From Alicyclobacillaceae bacterium I2511 (GTDB lineage Bacteria > Bacillota > Bacilli > Alicyclobacillales > Alicyclobacillaceae): a stretch of DNA of 64,000 nt. Below the pieces are notes generated by a model, which was given only the letters and a program-made list of their open reading frames with translations, made no database searches and was not told where the DNA came from. Position numbers and translations under genes: made by a program. Location of the stretch: positions 81,911 through 145,910 of the forward strand of contig QXHL01000001.1 in the NCBI GenBank assembly GCA_003584005.1, read 5' to 3'. Shown piece by piece: positions 28,146 to 36,497 of this stretch (its first letter is position 1; every line of letters starts with the position of its first letter).

Positions 28146-28671
28146 GGGTCTCCTCTCTCCTCTCCGCCTTCTGATTGGCCCCAGGCATTAGTTGCTCCCG
28201 GCCCAATTTGCCAAAACGCTGTCGCGATTCATGAAGTGCCCATGCAAGAGTTCGCCCAAGTGACGAAGGCGCAAGCGTACCTGTGGAACTTTCGGACAAA
28301 TCGCTATCTGATACTTCCGCCAGCACCGAAACCTGCTCACCCACACCAATTAAAAATTGTCGGTGACCCACCGAAATAATTTGCACCGAACGATTGGGTG
28401 CAATTTGACGAGCTGCCAGGATACGAATTCCACCCCTCACATCTACCTGCCCTTTGCTGGCTAAAAATCGGATGGTCAAAACAATTAAAGCCAAGATCAA
28501 GAGTAAAGCAAAAATCAAGCCAACGATGGCTCCCACTGGATTCCCTAACGCATTACTCCCAATCGTTTTGTCAGCAGCCCATGCAGGGGATGTGCCAGAA
28601 CACAACACATCAAACAAAACGACAACTACTATCCACAGAAACTGTCTTTTATTCCAATGTCGTCCTACCAA
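28135..28671 (-). CDS. fliO: flagellar assembly protein FliO (FliZ)
   Basis: Membrane factor helping assemble the FliP ring. 178 aa: a signal-like N-terminal helix (residues 10-32), a second membrane helix (about 47-70, AIVGLIFALLLILALIVLTIRFLAS), then a small beta domain with GGIRILAARQIAPNRSVQIISVGHRQFLIGVGEQVSVLAEV, typical of FliO, and a charged tail. TTG start at 28671 begins directly after the cheY stop. Identification combines this domain with position before fliP. Confidence 0.9.
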   Translation of the reverse strand: MVGRHWNKRQFLWIVVVVLFDVLCSGTSPAWAADKTIGSNALGNPVGAIVGLIFALLLILALIVLTIRFLASKGQVDVRGGIRILAARQIAPNRSVQIISVGHRQFLIGVGEQVSVLAEVSDSDLSESSTGTLAPSSLGRTLAWALHESRQRFGKLGREQLMPGANQKAERREETHVQ

Positions 28672-29037
28672 TTACTCCAGCGCCTTTCGAACTGCTTCAA
28701 TCACCCTATCCGCTTGAAATGGCTTGACAATAAAGTCAATAGCCCCAGCTTGTATGGCGTCAATCACCATGCCCTGTTGACCCATGGCAGAACACATCAT
28801 CACTTTTGCTCCAGGGTCGACAGCTCGAATTCTTCGCAAGGCCTCAATCCCGTCCATGTCTGGCATTGTAATGTCCATGGTCACTAAATCCGGGTGCAGT
28901 TCCTTATATTTTTCTACAGCTTGGGTTCCGTTCGCAGCCTCGCCTACAACTTCGTACCCGTTTTTAACCAAAATGTCTTTAATCATCATTCGCATGAATG
29001 CCGCATCATCGACCACCAAAACACGGTGTGTCACCAT
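28672..29037 (-). CDS. cheY: chemotaxis response regulator CheY
   Basis: Single-domain receiver that binds the FliM/FliY switch when phosphorylated. 121 aa. Acidic pair Asp10-Asp11, phospho-acceptor Asp55 (LVTMDITMPDMDG), Ser83 and Lys105 (DFIVKPF) are all in place. ATG 29037 follows GAAAGGGCGG. It lies between fliY, which encodes its phosphatase/switch partner, and fliO. The kinase gene cheA is not in the window. Confidence 0.97.
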   Translation of the reverse strand: MVTHRVLVVDDAAFMRMMIKDILVKNGYEVVGEAANGTQAVEKYKELHPDLVTMDITMPDMDGIEALRRIRAVDPGAKVMMCSAMGQQGMVIDAIQAGAIDFIVKPFQADRVIEAVRKALE

Positions 29038-29112
29038 GAATCCGCCCTTTCCAGTTAGATAACTTAATTTTCATCCTTATTAGCCACGGCCCGTCTTGCA
29101 ACAAAATCTATT

Positions 29113-30351
29113 TTATTGAAGTTGTCGCACCCGCTCAGCGGGGCTTAAAATATTGGTCACACGAACACCAAAATTTTCGTCAACAACCACGACTTCGCCC
29201 ACAGCAATCGCCCTGCCGTTCACTAAAATATCCACAGGTTCCCCAGCTAATTTGTCTAGTTCAATGACAGACCCAGGCACCATTTCAAGTACTTCCCGGA
29301 TGGTTCGCTGGGTGTGACCTAACTCCACCGTCACATTCAACCGAACATCATACAATAACTGCAAATTGCGAGCAGAAACTGAAATGACAGGGTCGGGTTT
29401 GTCGAAAGACACAAATTCCGGTTTTTGTAGCGACGGCGAACCAGCTGAATCAGTGGATGCCAACACTTTATTGGGCTCGCTCGAATTGGCTGTAAGGGCT
29501 GTAACTGCTGAATCCAGCGTCGATTGTCCAAAATTAGAATTTCTAGAATTAATCTGAAGATCATGATTGACCCCGACAGCCTCCTCTACCCCATCGGGAA
29601 ATTCATTTTCCCTGGCGTGCCGAATTTGATGATTGTTCGACTGTGCTGTAGGAGGAGCCCCCTCAAGAGATTTGGATTTTGCAGAAATAGAGTTGGCTAA
29701 ATGAAGCAAATAACTGGCAAAAGACCACGGCAACCACTGCATCAAAGTAGAATCAATGAGATCTCCTACTTTTAATTGAAAAGATACATTGACGAGAGGG
29801 CCACTAAAATCAAATATTTCCCCAGCATCTGTGGCTAAATCTATAAACTGCACAGACGGAGGTGAAATGTTCATGATTGTTCCAAACATGTTAGACATTG
29901 CCGTTGCTGCAGAACCCATCATTTGATTCATTGCCTCAGCCACCGCACTCAGGTGCAGATCCGTCAGTTCTGCTGCCACATTGCGACCATTCCCCCCCAT
30001 CATGAGGTCTGCAATGGTTTTCGCATCATTTAACTCAATCACAAGAGCATTTGTACCGTGCAACCCCGCGGTGTACTGCACCGTCACCAACACATACGGA
30101 CGATGAAACTGTCGCTGAACTTCTTGTATTCCCAAAACAGAAACCGCAGGAGTTGTAATTTCTACTCGTTGGCTCAGCAGAGTGGATAAAGTGGTCGCTG
30201 CCGATCCAAAACTAATATTTCCAATTTCGCCCAGAGTATCGCGATCCATTTCACTTAGATTTAGGGTCCCCTGCACTGTAGGTGAAGGCTGTTCCCCCTG
30301 CTTTAATAGAGCATCAATTTCCTCCTGCGAAAGATTCATTCGTTGGTTCAT
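29113..30351 (-). CDS. fliY: flagellar switch protein/CheY-P phosphatase FliY
   Basis: Gram-positive switch protein joining a CheC-like phosphatase to a FliN domain. 412 aa. N-terminal LSQEEIDALLKQG peptide as in FliM; CheC-like domain with EIGNISFGSAATTLS (about 42-56) and SAVAEAMNQMMGSAATAMS (about 137-155), both keeping E-x(3)-N; a low-complexity linker (about 220-325) with many Ser/Asn; C-terminal FliN/SpoA domain (DVRLNVTVELGHTQRTIREVLEMV). ATG 30351 has GGAGGTG 10 nt before and overlaps fliM by 38 nt; a second ATG four codons later is also possible. Confidence 0.96.
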   Translation of the reverse strand: MNQRMNLSQEEIDALLKQGEQPSPTVQGTLNLSEMDRDTLGEIGNISFGSAATTLSTLLSQRVEITTPAVSVLGIQEVQRQFHRPYVLVTVQYTAGLHGTNALVIELNDAKTIADLMMGGNGRNVAAELTDLHLSAVAEAMNQMMGSAATAMSNMFGTIMNISPPSVQFIDLATDAGEIFDFSGPLVNVSFQLKVGDLIDSTLMQWLPWSFASYLLHLANSISAKSKSLEGAPPTAQSNNHQIRHARENEFPDGVEEAVGVNHDLQINSRNSNFGQSTLDSAVTALTANSSEPNKVLASTDSAGSPSLQKPEFVSFDKPDPVISVSARNLQLLYDVRLNVTVELGHTQRTIREVLEMVPGSVIELDKLAGEPVDILVNGRAIAVGEVVVVDENFGVRVTNILSPAERVRQLQ

Positions 30352-31345
30352 GCGGTTGTTTCACCTCCTCAACATCCCCGACAATTCGCACTGCATAGTG
30401 ATTCTGGTATGTACCAATGAACCCTCCAAAAGTAGGTTGTCCGTCGACGTACACCGGGATTGGTTGGTTAATAGGAGCATTAAGACCCAGTACGTCCCCT
30501 GGCTGGAGTTGTAAAAGTTCTAGAAAGGGCAACTGTGACTCACCAAGTAAGGCGCTCAACACCACCGACGCATTTCTCAAACGTGTTTCAATCAAACCTC
30601 GTTCCTCCACAACACGTTCTGTGGATAGCCTAACCCCCCCCATAATCTGCTGTGAACTGAGCTTTGACATCACCGGTTCCAAGGTCAAATGAGGAATACA
30701 AAAATTAATAAAACCACTTACCGCCCCAATTTTTGCATTTAATGTCACTACCAGCACCGTTTCATTGGGCGTTGTCAATTGCAAAAATTGCGGATTACTC
30801 TCCACTGATAACAACTGTGGAACAATGTTGTCCACCCCATCCCAAGACTCACGCAAAAACTGCGGCAGTGGTTCTAATACCCGCTGCAACAAAGTACGTT
30901 CAATTTCCGTCAACTCACGCTCCCGATACATTCCTCGAGCGTCTCCACCCATTAGACGGTCCATCACTGCGAAAACAATTTGTGGATTCATTTCCATAAT
31001 TAACCTACCAGGTAAGGGGAGGTATTCCAAAACTTGAATAACCGTCAGTGCTGGAATCGATCGAATGAACTCATCATAGGGCAGTTGATCCACCGAATGT
31101 ACCTGCACCTGTACCACTGCACGCAACTGTCCTGAGAGATAGGTGGTAAGCAAACGAGCAAAGTGATCATGAATGCGCGTCATCATCCGGATGTGATCCT
31201 TGGAAAAACGCATAGCACGTCGAAAGTCATAGTTTCGAACGCGACCTTGCATGGGGTTTTCACGGATGTCCTCGGCCCTTACCTCTCCCGAACTCAGTGC
31301 TGACAAGAGGGCATCAATTTCAGACTGCGACAACACATCAGACAC
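30314..31345 (-). CDS. fliM: flagellar motor switch protein FliM
   Basis: C-ring protein that binds CheY-P and FliG. 343 aa. N-terminal CheY-binding peptide (LSQSEIDALLSALSSGEV), a middle CheC-like domain without phosphatase residues (RVRNYDFRRAMRFSKDHIRMMTRIHDHFARLLTTYLSG at its start) and a C-terminal SpoA domain (TRLRNASVVLSALLGESQLPF). GTG 31345 with AAGGAG 8 nt upstream is preferred over the GTG three codons earlier. It begins 12 nt after fliL. Confidence 0.96.
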   Translation of the reverse strand: MSDVLSQSEIDALLSALSSGEVRAEDIRENPMQGRVRNYDFRRAMRFSKDHIRMMTRIHDHFARLLTTYLSGQLRAVVQVQVHSVDQLPYDEFIRSIPALTVIQVLEYLPLPGRLIMEMNPQIVFAVMDRLMGGDARGMYRERELTEIERTLLQRVLEPLPQFLRESWDGVDNIVPQLLSVESNPQFLQLTTPNETVLVVTLNAKIGAVSGFINFCIPHLTLEPVMSKLSSQQIMGGVRLSTERVVEERGLIETRLRNASVVLSALLGESQLPFLELLQLQPGDVLGLNAPINQPIPVYVDGQPTFGGFIGTYQNHYAVRIVGDVEEVKQPHEPTNESFAGGN

Positions 31346-31357
31346 AACCGACACTCC

Positions 31358-31789
31358 TTACTGCACCACAATCGTCGCAAAATACACGCCAGTAACTCGT
31401 CCATTAGGAAGCAATGCATTCACGTCCGTCATAATGTGCTGTTTTAAACTCTCAACACCTGCCTCAGAATGCAGTTGCGCTGTAGTAAATTGGAGCAGGG
31501 CCCGGTTGACAGCATCCTCCACTACCGGTGTTAAATCACTAAGCTCCTGTTTGGTACGCGAGTCACTAGCCTCTAAAGACAGGGTAAACTGAACCAGTCC
31601 ATCTTGTAGATTTGCTGTGGTTTCAGGTAGATCGATCCGTAAGTTCTTCATCTGTGCAGCAGTTAACCGAATCGGTTCATGTGCACTTGCTTTCTGGAAT
31701 TTCCAGTAGTAGGTTCCCCCTGCAGCCACCGCGATGGCCACGGTCGCAGTGCCAATCAGGGTCCACATGACCCGCAACGGTCTGGGCAA
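31358..31789 (-). CDS. fliL: flagellar stator-associated protein FliL
   Basis: Single-pass membrane protein that supports stator function. 143 aa: one membrane helix (about 8-28, MWTLIGTATVAIAVAAGGTYYW) and an extracellular domain with LVQFTLSLEASD and VESLKQHIMTDVNALLPNGRVTGVYFATIVVQ, where the final strand is typical. TTG 31789 behind AGGGGG, or the ATG seven codons later, could be the start. It overlaps flbD by 34 nt. Confidence 0.92.
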   Translation of the reverse strand: MPRPLRVMWTLIGTATVAIAVAAGGTYYWKFQKASAHEPIRLTAAQMKNLRIDLPETTANLQDGLVQFTLSLEASDSRTKQELSDLTPVVEDAVNRALLQFTTAQLHSEAGVESLKQHIMTDVNALLPNGRVTGVYFATIVVQ

Positions 31790-31995
31790 TCCTTTTCCCC
31801 CTCACTCCGCCTACAAAGGCCCGTTTCACGAAAGTAGCTTTTTACTAACTGTTCCAATTCTTCCGGTGTTTGACGCACAACGTACTTGTGACCATTATTC
31901 AGAGTCACCACGGTGTCCGGGGTTCCTTCAACCGCTTCCATTAAGTAAGGATTTAGCCACACATCCGTGCCATTGAGTCTCGTTAACAAGAGCAC
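31756..31995 (-). CDS. flbD: FlbD/SwrD-family flagellar protein
   Basis: Small cytoplasmic protein (79 aa) required for full flagellar power in B. subtilis (SwrD). Core LLLTRLNGTDVWLNPYLMEAVEGTPDTVVTLNNGHKYVVRQTPEEL is typical; the tail is extended by a Cys-rich stretch (CRRSEGEKDCPDRCGSC, four Cys). This tail is not common in the family and could bind a metal. GTG start after a run of eight G. In B. subtilis flgD and flgE lie between fliK and flbD; here only 16 nt do. Confidence 0.92.
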   Translation of the reverse strand: MLLLTRLNGTDVWLNPYLMEAVEGTPDTVVTLNNGHKYVVRQTPEELEQLVKSYFRETGLCRRSEGEKDCPDRCGSCGP

Positions 31996-32011
31996 AGAAT
32001 CCCCCCCCTGG

Positions 32012-33391
32012 TCATACGTGCAGATCTATTTTAGAACTGCCATCGCCATATCTGCGGTTCTTGCCATCAACTTTAGACTCAGCCACCGGTAAATTCCAAT
32101 CCGTCTCGCCATTGGCTATTCGCTGTCCTGATTTTATTCGACCGCTGGAAATAAATTGATTTTTAGAGTCCCCCTGCCCGCTACCTAAATCAATGTCCAC
32201 TCGAGCCTCACTGAATCCTGCCAACTGCACTGCCGCAATCAGGTCCGGAGTCACCTGTTGGAGCCAATGTACCGTCGCCGCCGTACTCGCGAGAATGTGG
32301 ACATAGACCTGTCCCTGCGTTTGTACCGCAGTAATCAACAACTCGCCCATACTTTGGGGATGGACATGAACCTGCAGTTGCGAAACGTTGTCCTGGAGTT
32401 GAGCAGACACCACTGTGCCCAAAACTCGACCATCCGTGCTCTCCCCAAGGGTTACCCCCACGGATACTGGACTTGAGTTATTCATTGTCTGTCCAAATTC
32501 TACCGTTTTTAGGGGGATAGGCGACAAACTAAGTAGTCCATTTGAAGATGCGTTTTCATCTGTCCACAGTCCAGTCTTTTTCATTTTAGGGTCGGCAATG
32601 GAACTAAGGCCTAACTTTCCATTTACAGTGGAACCCTGTGCAGAGGCAGCCCGTTCTGTCTGCATGCTTAAAGACACGACCCCACTTCCGACCTTTATAC
32701 CCTCAAACCTTCCCGCTAGACCAGACTGCTGTACTGCAGTGTTCATTTTCTCCACAACCTTCATTTGCGGAGTTGAAGAGCTTAATGGTGTCTCTTTGCG
32801 TCGAGTTTGCAGCCCTGCACTTGCTTGTTCGCCACTTGTTTTCGAACCTACGAAAGCAACTGCTGCCACACGGGGTGCTGCTGTATCACTGGATACGATT
32901 AAACAGGTTGCCTGCTGTGTCAGGTCCGTGGCAGACTGTACACCCACACTGGACGTGGATACAGACTTAGGTGCAGCGGTTTCTGAATCTTGTTTGTCCG
33001 CCAGTTCTAACTTCAGTTTGCCGCTGTGCGGGCTTGCAGATAACAGGGACTGCCCCTGGACCGAACCGATTTCGCCTCTGTTGAACCCGGAAACCAAGCA
33101 ATCTTTACCTTGCTGTGCAGGTTTTAATACAACCTGACCCAACAATAGGGTTTTGGGTTCTGCCATTCCTTGCATGAGTAGCGCGAATCCGGTGTTTGCG
33201 CCATCCTCCAGTTTTTTCTTCACGCTCTTTCCCACTCGCTGCGATTCTCCACTTGAAATCATAGTCCCATCTTGGGGAATCCCTGAATGCCCAATACTCA
33301 ATAAGCTCACTTCCCTTCTGCAGGCCCCAACAATACAGAACTCCCATTCATCACCTAGTGAACAGGGATACTCTCCAGACACACCCTTCAA
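32012..33391 (-). CDS. fliK: flagellar hook-length control protein FliK
   Basis: Secreted ruler that flips FlhB specificity. 459 aa. The N-terminal two thirds are low-complexity and Ser/Thr/Gln-rich with no recognisable motif, as usual. The C-terminal Flg_hook domain (about 325-400) is seen in LQVHVHPQSMGELLITAVQTQGQVYVHI, WLQQVTPDLIAAVQLAGFSEARVDIDLG. TTG start at 33391 overlaps the YlxF-like gene by 4 nt; a GTG three codons later is an alternative. It keeps its place although flgD and flgE, which should follow, are missing. Confidence 0.9.
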   Translation of the reverse strand: MKGVSGEYPCSLGDEWEFCIVGACRREVSLLSIGHSGIPQDGTMISSGESQRVGKSVKKKLEDGANTGFALLMQGMAEPKTLLLGQVVLKPAQQGKDCLVSGFNRGEIGSVQGQSLLSASPHSGKLKLELADKQDSETAAPKSVSTSSVGVQSATDLTQQATCLIVSSDTAAPRVAAVAFVGSKTSGEQASAGLQTRRKETPLSSSTPQMKVVEKMNTAVQQSGLAGRFEGIKVGSGVVSLSMQTERAASAQGSTVNGKLGLSSIADPKMKKTGLWTDENASSNGLLSLSPIPLKTVEFGQTMNNSSPVSVGVTLGESTDGRVLGTVVSAQLQDNVSQLQVHVHPQSMGELLITAVQTQGQVYVHILASTAATVHWLQQVTPDLIAAVQLAGFSEARVDIDLGSGQGDSKNQFISSGRIKSGQRIANGETDWNLPVAESKVDGKNRRYGDGSSKIDLHV

Positions 33392-33981
33392 GAACCTGGA
33401 CTCCCCGAACTCGCATTCAACTTCGCGCTTTGCGTCAACAATTGTGCGGCATGTGTAGGATCTAGTTCAGCCAGTACTTGAGCGGACTGACTTTGGGGCA
33501 GCAGAGCAATCACCCAGGCAGCCTGAGTTGTAGGCATTTTTAACAACATTGCCGCTGCCGGCTGGGGGTCCATCCCGATGACAATCGCCGCTTCCCGCTG
33601 GGCTTGCATTTTCGCATCTGCAAGGGTCCCCAACTTTTGCTGTAATTGCTGTGTTTGAGCGGACAGAGTCTGCACCGTCTGCTGTGCTTTTCCCAATTGA
33701 GCTTGCAATTGTGCCACCTGCAACCGTAACGCCGTCTCTGTCGCAGTGGCTGCAGCTTGCTGTGATACCCCTGCCAATTTTGAAACCTGAGGATGCAACT
33801 TTGCCAGAGCGTACCCTCGCACGTCTTGTAGTACAGGCACGCCCACCCATTGCAAGGCTGCTCCTAACATGACTGCCGCTACCACCAGTGGCACAACTCC
33901 CGCCAAAATCACCCACCGTAGCCACCGCCACCATACAGAATTCGTTATAATCCCCTGCTTAGTTTCTGTTTTGGAGTTCAC
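33388..33981 (-). CDS. ylxF: YlxF/MotE-like protein with MgtE_N-like domain
   Basis: Membrane-anchored protein between fliJ and fliK, as B. subtilis ylxF. 197 aa: one membrane helix (about 22-45), a coiled coil rich in Gln/Ala (about 85-125), then an MgtE-N-type helical repeat (AIVIGMDPQPAAAMLLKMPTTQAAWVIALLPQSQSAQVLAELDP, about 130-180). Related proteins (MotE) chaperone or stabilise motility proteins. GTG 33981 overlaps the fliJ stop by 4 nt. Confidence 0.88.
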   Translation of the reverse strand: MNSKTETKQGIITNSVWWRWLRWVILAGVVPLVVAAVMLGAALQWVGVPVLQDVRGYALAKLHPQVSKLAGVSQQAAATATETALRLQVAQLQAQLGKAQQTVQTLSAQTQQLQQKLGTLADAKMQAQREAAIVIGMDPQPAAAMLLKMPTTQAAWVIALLPQSQSAQVLAELDPTHAAQLLTQSAKLNASSGSPGS

Positions 33982-34415
33982 AACGGATTTATCCAGCCGT
34001 GGCGAATCCCCGCCATCTCGTCGGCGTTGTGCTGTTCGAGATGCATCTGCGCCTGTCGTGTCTGTTCTTCCAGCCGTTGTACCGTCACCTCCCAGCGACG
34101 TTTTTCTTGGTGCGCCGTCAGAACTTCTTGCCTTCGAAGTGTCACTTGGGAAGCCTGAACCTGTGCGTTGAGCTGGGCCGACTGGACGGAGAGTTCAGCA
34201 ACTTGCAATGTGGCATACCACTGTTGCCACAGTTCCCCGCTAGATAATTTTTCCTGATGATTTAGTAAGTCCATCCGAATTCCGCTTTTTTCCACAACCA
34301 TTTGGTCACATTGAGCCTGATTTTCAAGAGCATCCACCAAGGCCTGCTGAGCCAAAAATTCTAGGCTTTGACGAATCTGCAAAAAGCGACGAGCCGTGTC
34401 CCTTCCAGAATTCAT
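33978..34415 (-). CDS. fliJ: flagellar export chaperone FliJ
   Basis: Coiled-coil stalk of the FliH-FliI-FliJ ATPase complex. 145 aa, almost wholly helical, with heptad-like Gln/Leu/Arg content (FLQIRQSLEFLAQQALVDALENQ; WEVTVQRLEEQTRQAQMHLEQH). Sequence is poorly conserved in this family, so the call leans on position between fliI and ylxF. ATG 34415 has GGAGGTGG 5 nt before and overlaps the fliI stop as ATGA. Confidence 0.85.
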   Translation of the reverse strand: MNSGRDTARRFLQIRQSLEFLAQQALVDALENQAQCDQMVVEKSGIRMDLLNHQEKLSSGELWQQWYATLQVAELSVQSAQLNAQVQASQVTLRRQEVLTAHQEKRRWEVTVQRLEEQTRQAQMHLEQHNADEMAGIRHGWINPL

Positions 34416-35731
34416 GGAACCACCTCCGACAATCGACACATCCACTGTACAGATTCTTCAATCGGTGTGGCCGCATCCTTGTCTTGTTCTAAAAACAACC
34501 GTATATCCTTATGCTTAGCAATCGCAACATCCGTTTGCAGGTCATTGCCCGACTGGTAGGCCCCTATTCGCAGCAAGTCTTCTGTGTCACGGTAGCGCTG
34601 TAACCATTCGCGTAGTGTTGTCGCCGCCGCACGTTGTGGTGGCGTTGTCAGCACATTAAATAAGCGGCTTAAGCTTGCTAATACATCAACGGCCGGAAAT
34701 CTGCCTGAATTTGCCAAGTCTCGGGATAACACCACGTGCCCATCGAGAATTCCTCGGACCGCATCCGTAATGGGGTCGTTCAAATCATCTCCATCTACTA
34801 AGACGGTGTAAAACGCAGTGATTGAGCCAGTAACTCCATTTCCTGCGCGTTCCAACAATCTCGGTAACAGAGCAAAAACAGACGGAGTATAGCCGCGACT
34901 GGTAGGGGGTTCACCCACGGCCAAACCAATTTCACGTTGAGCCATGGCAAAACGAGTGATGGAATCCATCATAAGCAGCACGCTTTGACCCTGGTCGCGA
35001 AAGTATTCTGCAATGGCTGTCGCAACAAAGGCAGCCTTTACCCGAATCAGCGCTGGTTGATCTGAAGTGGCCACCACCACCACGCTGCGTGCCAAACCCA
35101 GCGGGCCCAAATCGCGTTCAATAAACTCTCGAACTTCCCTACCCCGCTCGCCAATCAAAGCAATCACGTTAATCTGTGCCGAGGTATTGCGGGCCACCAT
35201 TGAAAGCAAGGTACTCTTTCCCACTCCGCTTCCAGAAAAGATACCCATCCGTTGACCCTCCCCAACGGTTAACATGCCATCTACCGCCCGTACCCCTGTT
35301 TGCAACGCACGGTGGATAGGACGACGTAGCAAGGGATTGGGAGATGGGGCTGCAATGGGCCGTTGTTGGTCTGCAACAATCGCATCCGGACGATCCATGG
35401 GCTGGCCAAGACCGTCGAGTACCCGGCCCAACATTGCTGGACCACAAGCCACAGATAGAGGCTGGTGCAGCGCCACCACGTCAGCACCTGGTGCCACGTC
35501 CGACAGGTCCCCTAAGGGCATTAGCACCAAACGGTTACCTCGAAATCCCATCACCTCAGCATAACAGCCACCCTCTGTAGAGGAACGAATGTGGCACACA
35601 TCTCCCACACGTGCAGAGGGCCCCTGAGACTCTACTGTCAGCCCAACAACCTTCATGACGCGTCCGTAAGTGCGAAATAATGGAACCTGCTCAAGGCGCT
35701 GCAACAGAATCGAAAAGAACTCGTCCTGCAA
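34412..35731 (-). CDS. fliI: flagellum-specific ATPase FliI
   Basis: Hexameric ATPase of the export apparatus, related to F1-beta. 439 aa. N-terminal barrel, Walker A GSGVGKSTLL near 165, GERGREVREFIERDLG, Walker B LLMMDSITRFAMAQREIGLAVGEPPTSRGYTPSVFALLPRLLERAG, and C-terminal helices. TTG 35731 is chosen because AGGAGGG lies 8 nt upstream and the product then aligns with the family N terminus; the frame is open for seven more codons. It overlaps fliH by 41 nt. Confidence 0.96.
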   Translation of the reverse strand: MQDEFFSILLQRLEQVPLFRTYGRVMKVVGLTVESQGPSARVGDVCHIRSSTEGGCYAEVMGFRGNRLVLMPLGDLSDVAPGADVVALHQPLSVACGPAMLGRVLDGLGQPMDRPDAIVADQQRPIAAPSPNPLLRRPIHRALQTGVRAVDGMLTVGEGQRMGIFSGSGVGKSTLLSMVARNTSAQINVIALIGERGREVREFIERDLGPLGLARSVVVVATSDQPALIRVKAAFVATAIAEYFRDQGQSVLLMMDSITRFAMAQREIGLAVGEPPTSRGYTPSVFALLPRLLERAGNGVTGSITAFYTVLVDGDDLNDPITDAVRGILDGHVVLSRDLANSGRFPAVDVLASLSRLFNVLTTPPQRAAATTLREWLQRYRDTEDLLRIGAYQSGNDLQTDVAIAKHKDIRLFLEQDKDAATPIEESVQWMCRLSEVVP

Positions 35732-36497
35732 GCGATGTGCCCTCCTCGGCAAAATACTGGTTCAGAACTTCTTGCATCCGTTCTAATTGGGTTTCAATCG
35801 TAGCATCCAGTCGCCCTGCCTCCGAAAAAACCTGACACCCACCCGTAGAAACTCCCGCATCAGGAACAACCGCAACTTCCCAGGTACCCAGTTTTGCACT
35901 CTGCCAACTGGGATACGCGGCCACCGCCGCCTGATAATCATTTGAGGATACATGCACTTCCACCCTTGTCGCATCCCTGACCTGTTGCAGTAAAGCGGTC
36001 ACCATGGATTCGATGTTGGCTGGAGCCACGGTTAATTCCCGGCGCAGGAGAATTTCCACAACCCGCATAACCACCTTACTTAGTCCTGATCCAGTGGCCG
36101 CCAACATACGCTCCCTTGTCTGCTGTGCCACTTTCACCACTTCCAACGCTTGTTGAAGGCGCTGTTCTACCAATTGGTCGCCTTGCAGGGCCGCGGCCGC
36201 CATCCCGTTTTCGTAGCCTCGTTGGTAGCCTTCCGCATACCCCTGTTGTTGACGTACCTGCGCATCCCATAACGCCTGGGCAAGAATTTCTTCCTGCATG
36301 ACCCTGGCTTCATTTAAAAGGTCTGCAGCCGTTTGCTCCGCCTGTTGCCACTGAACTTGCATGGCCAGCATTGTCGCTGTCCCAGAGTCCGGCCGTGCAG
36401 GGGCCTCAGTCCTTGGAACATGTCCTGCATGGGGTGCAGGAATCGCGACCCACCCCTCAACCTCTGTATGGATTCCTATTTTCCATAATTTAGACAA
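35691..36497 (-). CDS. fliH: flagellar assembly protein FliH
   Basis: Regulator of FliI that anchors it to the C-ring. 268 aa. Typical features: a long helical middle with GYAEGYQRGYENG (Gly-x3-Gly pattern, about 90-105) and a C-terminal globular domain (VVMRVVEILLRRELTVAPANIESMVTALL, GGCQVFSEAGRLDATIETQLERM). TTG 36497 overlaps the fliG end and has GGAGG 11 nt upstream; its LSKLWK start resembles the B. subtilis protein. Other start codons cannot be excluded. Confidence 0.92.
   Translation of the reverse strand: MSKLWKIGIHTEVEGWVAIPAPHAGHVPRTEAPARPDSGTATMLAMQVQWQQAEQTAADLLNEARVMQEEILAQALWDAQVRQQQGYAEGYQRGYENGMAAAALQGDQLVEQRLQQALEVVKVAQQTRERMLAATGSGLSKVVMRVVEILLRRELTVAPANIESMVTALLQQVRDATRVEVHVSSNDYQAAVAAYPSWQSAKLGTWEVAVVPDAGVSTGGCQVFSEAGRLDATIETQLERMQEVLNQYFAEEGTSLAGRVLFDSVAAP

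Noticed and set aside
32415..33137. 240-codon plus-strand ORF antisense to fliK
   Set aside because: No ribosome site and Cys/Pro-rich composition typical of antisense frames; fliK has matching domain and position.
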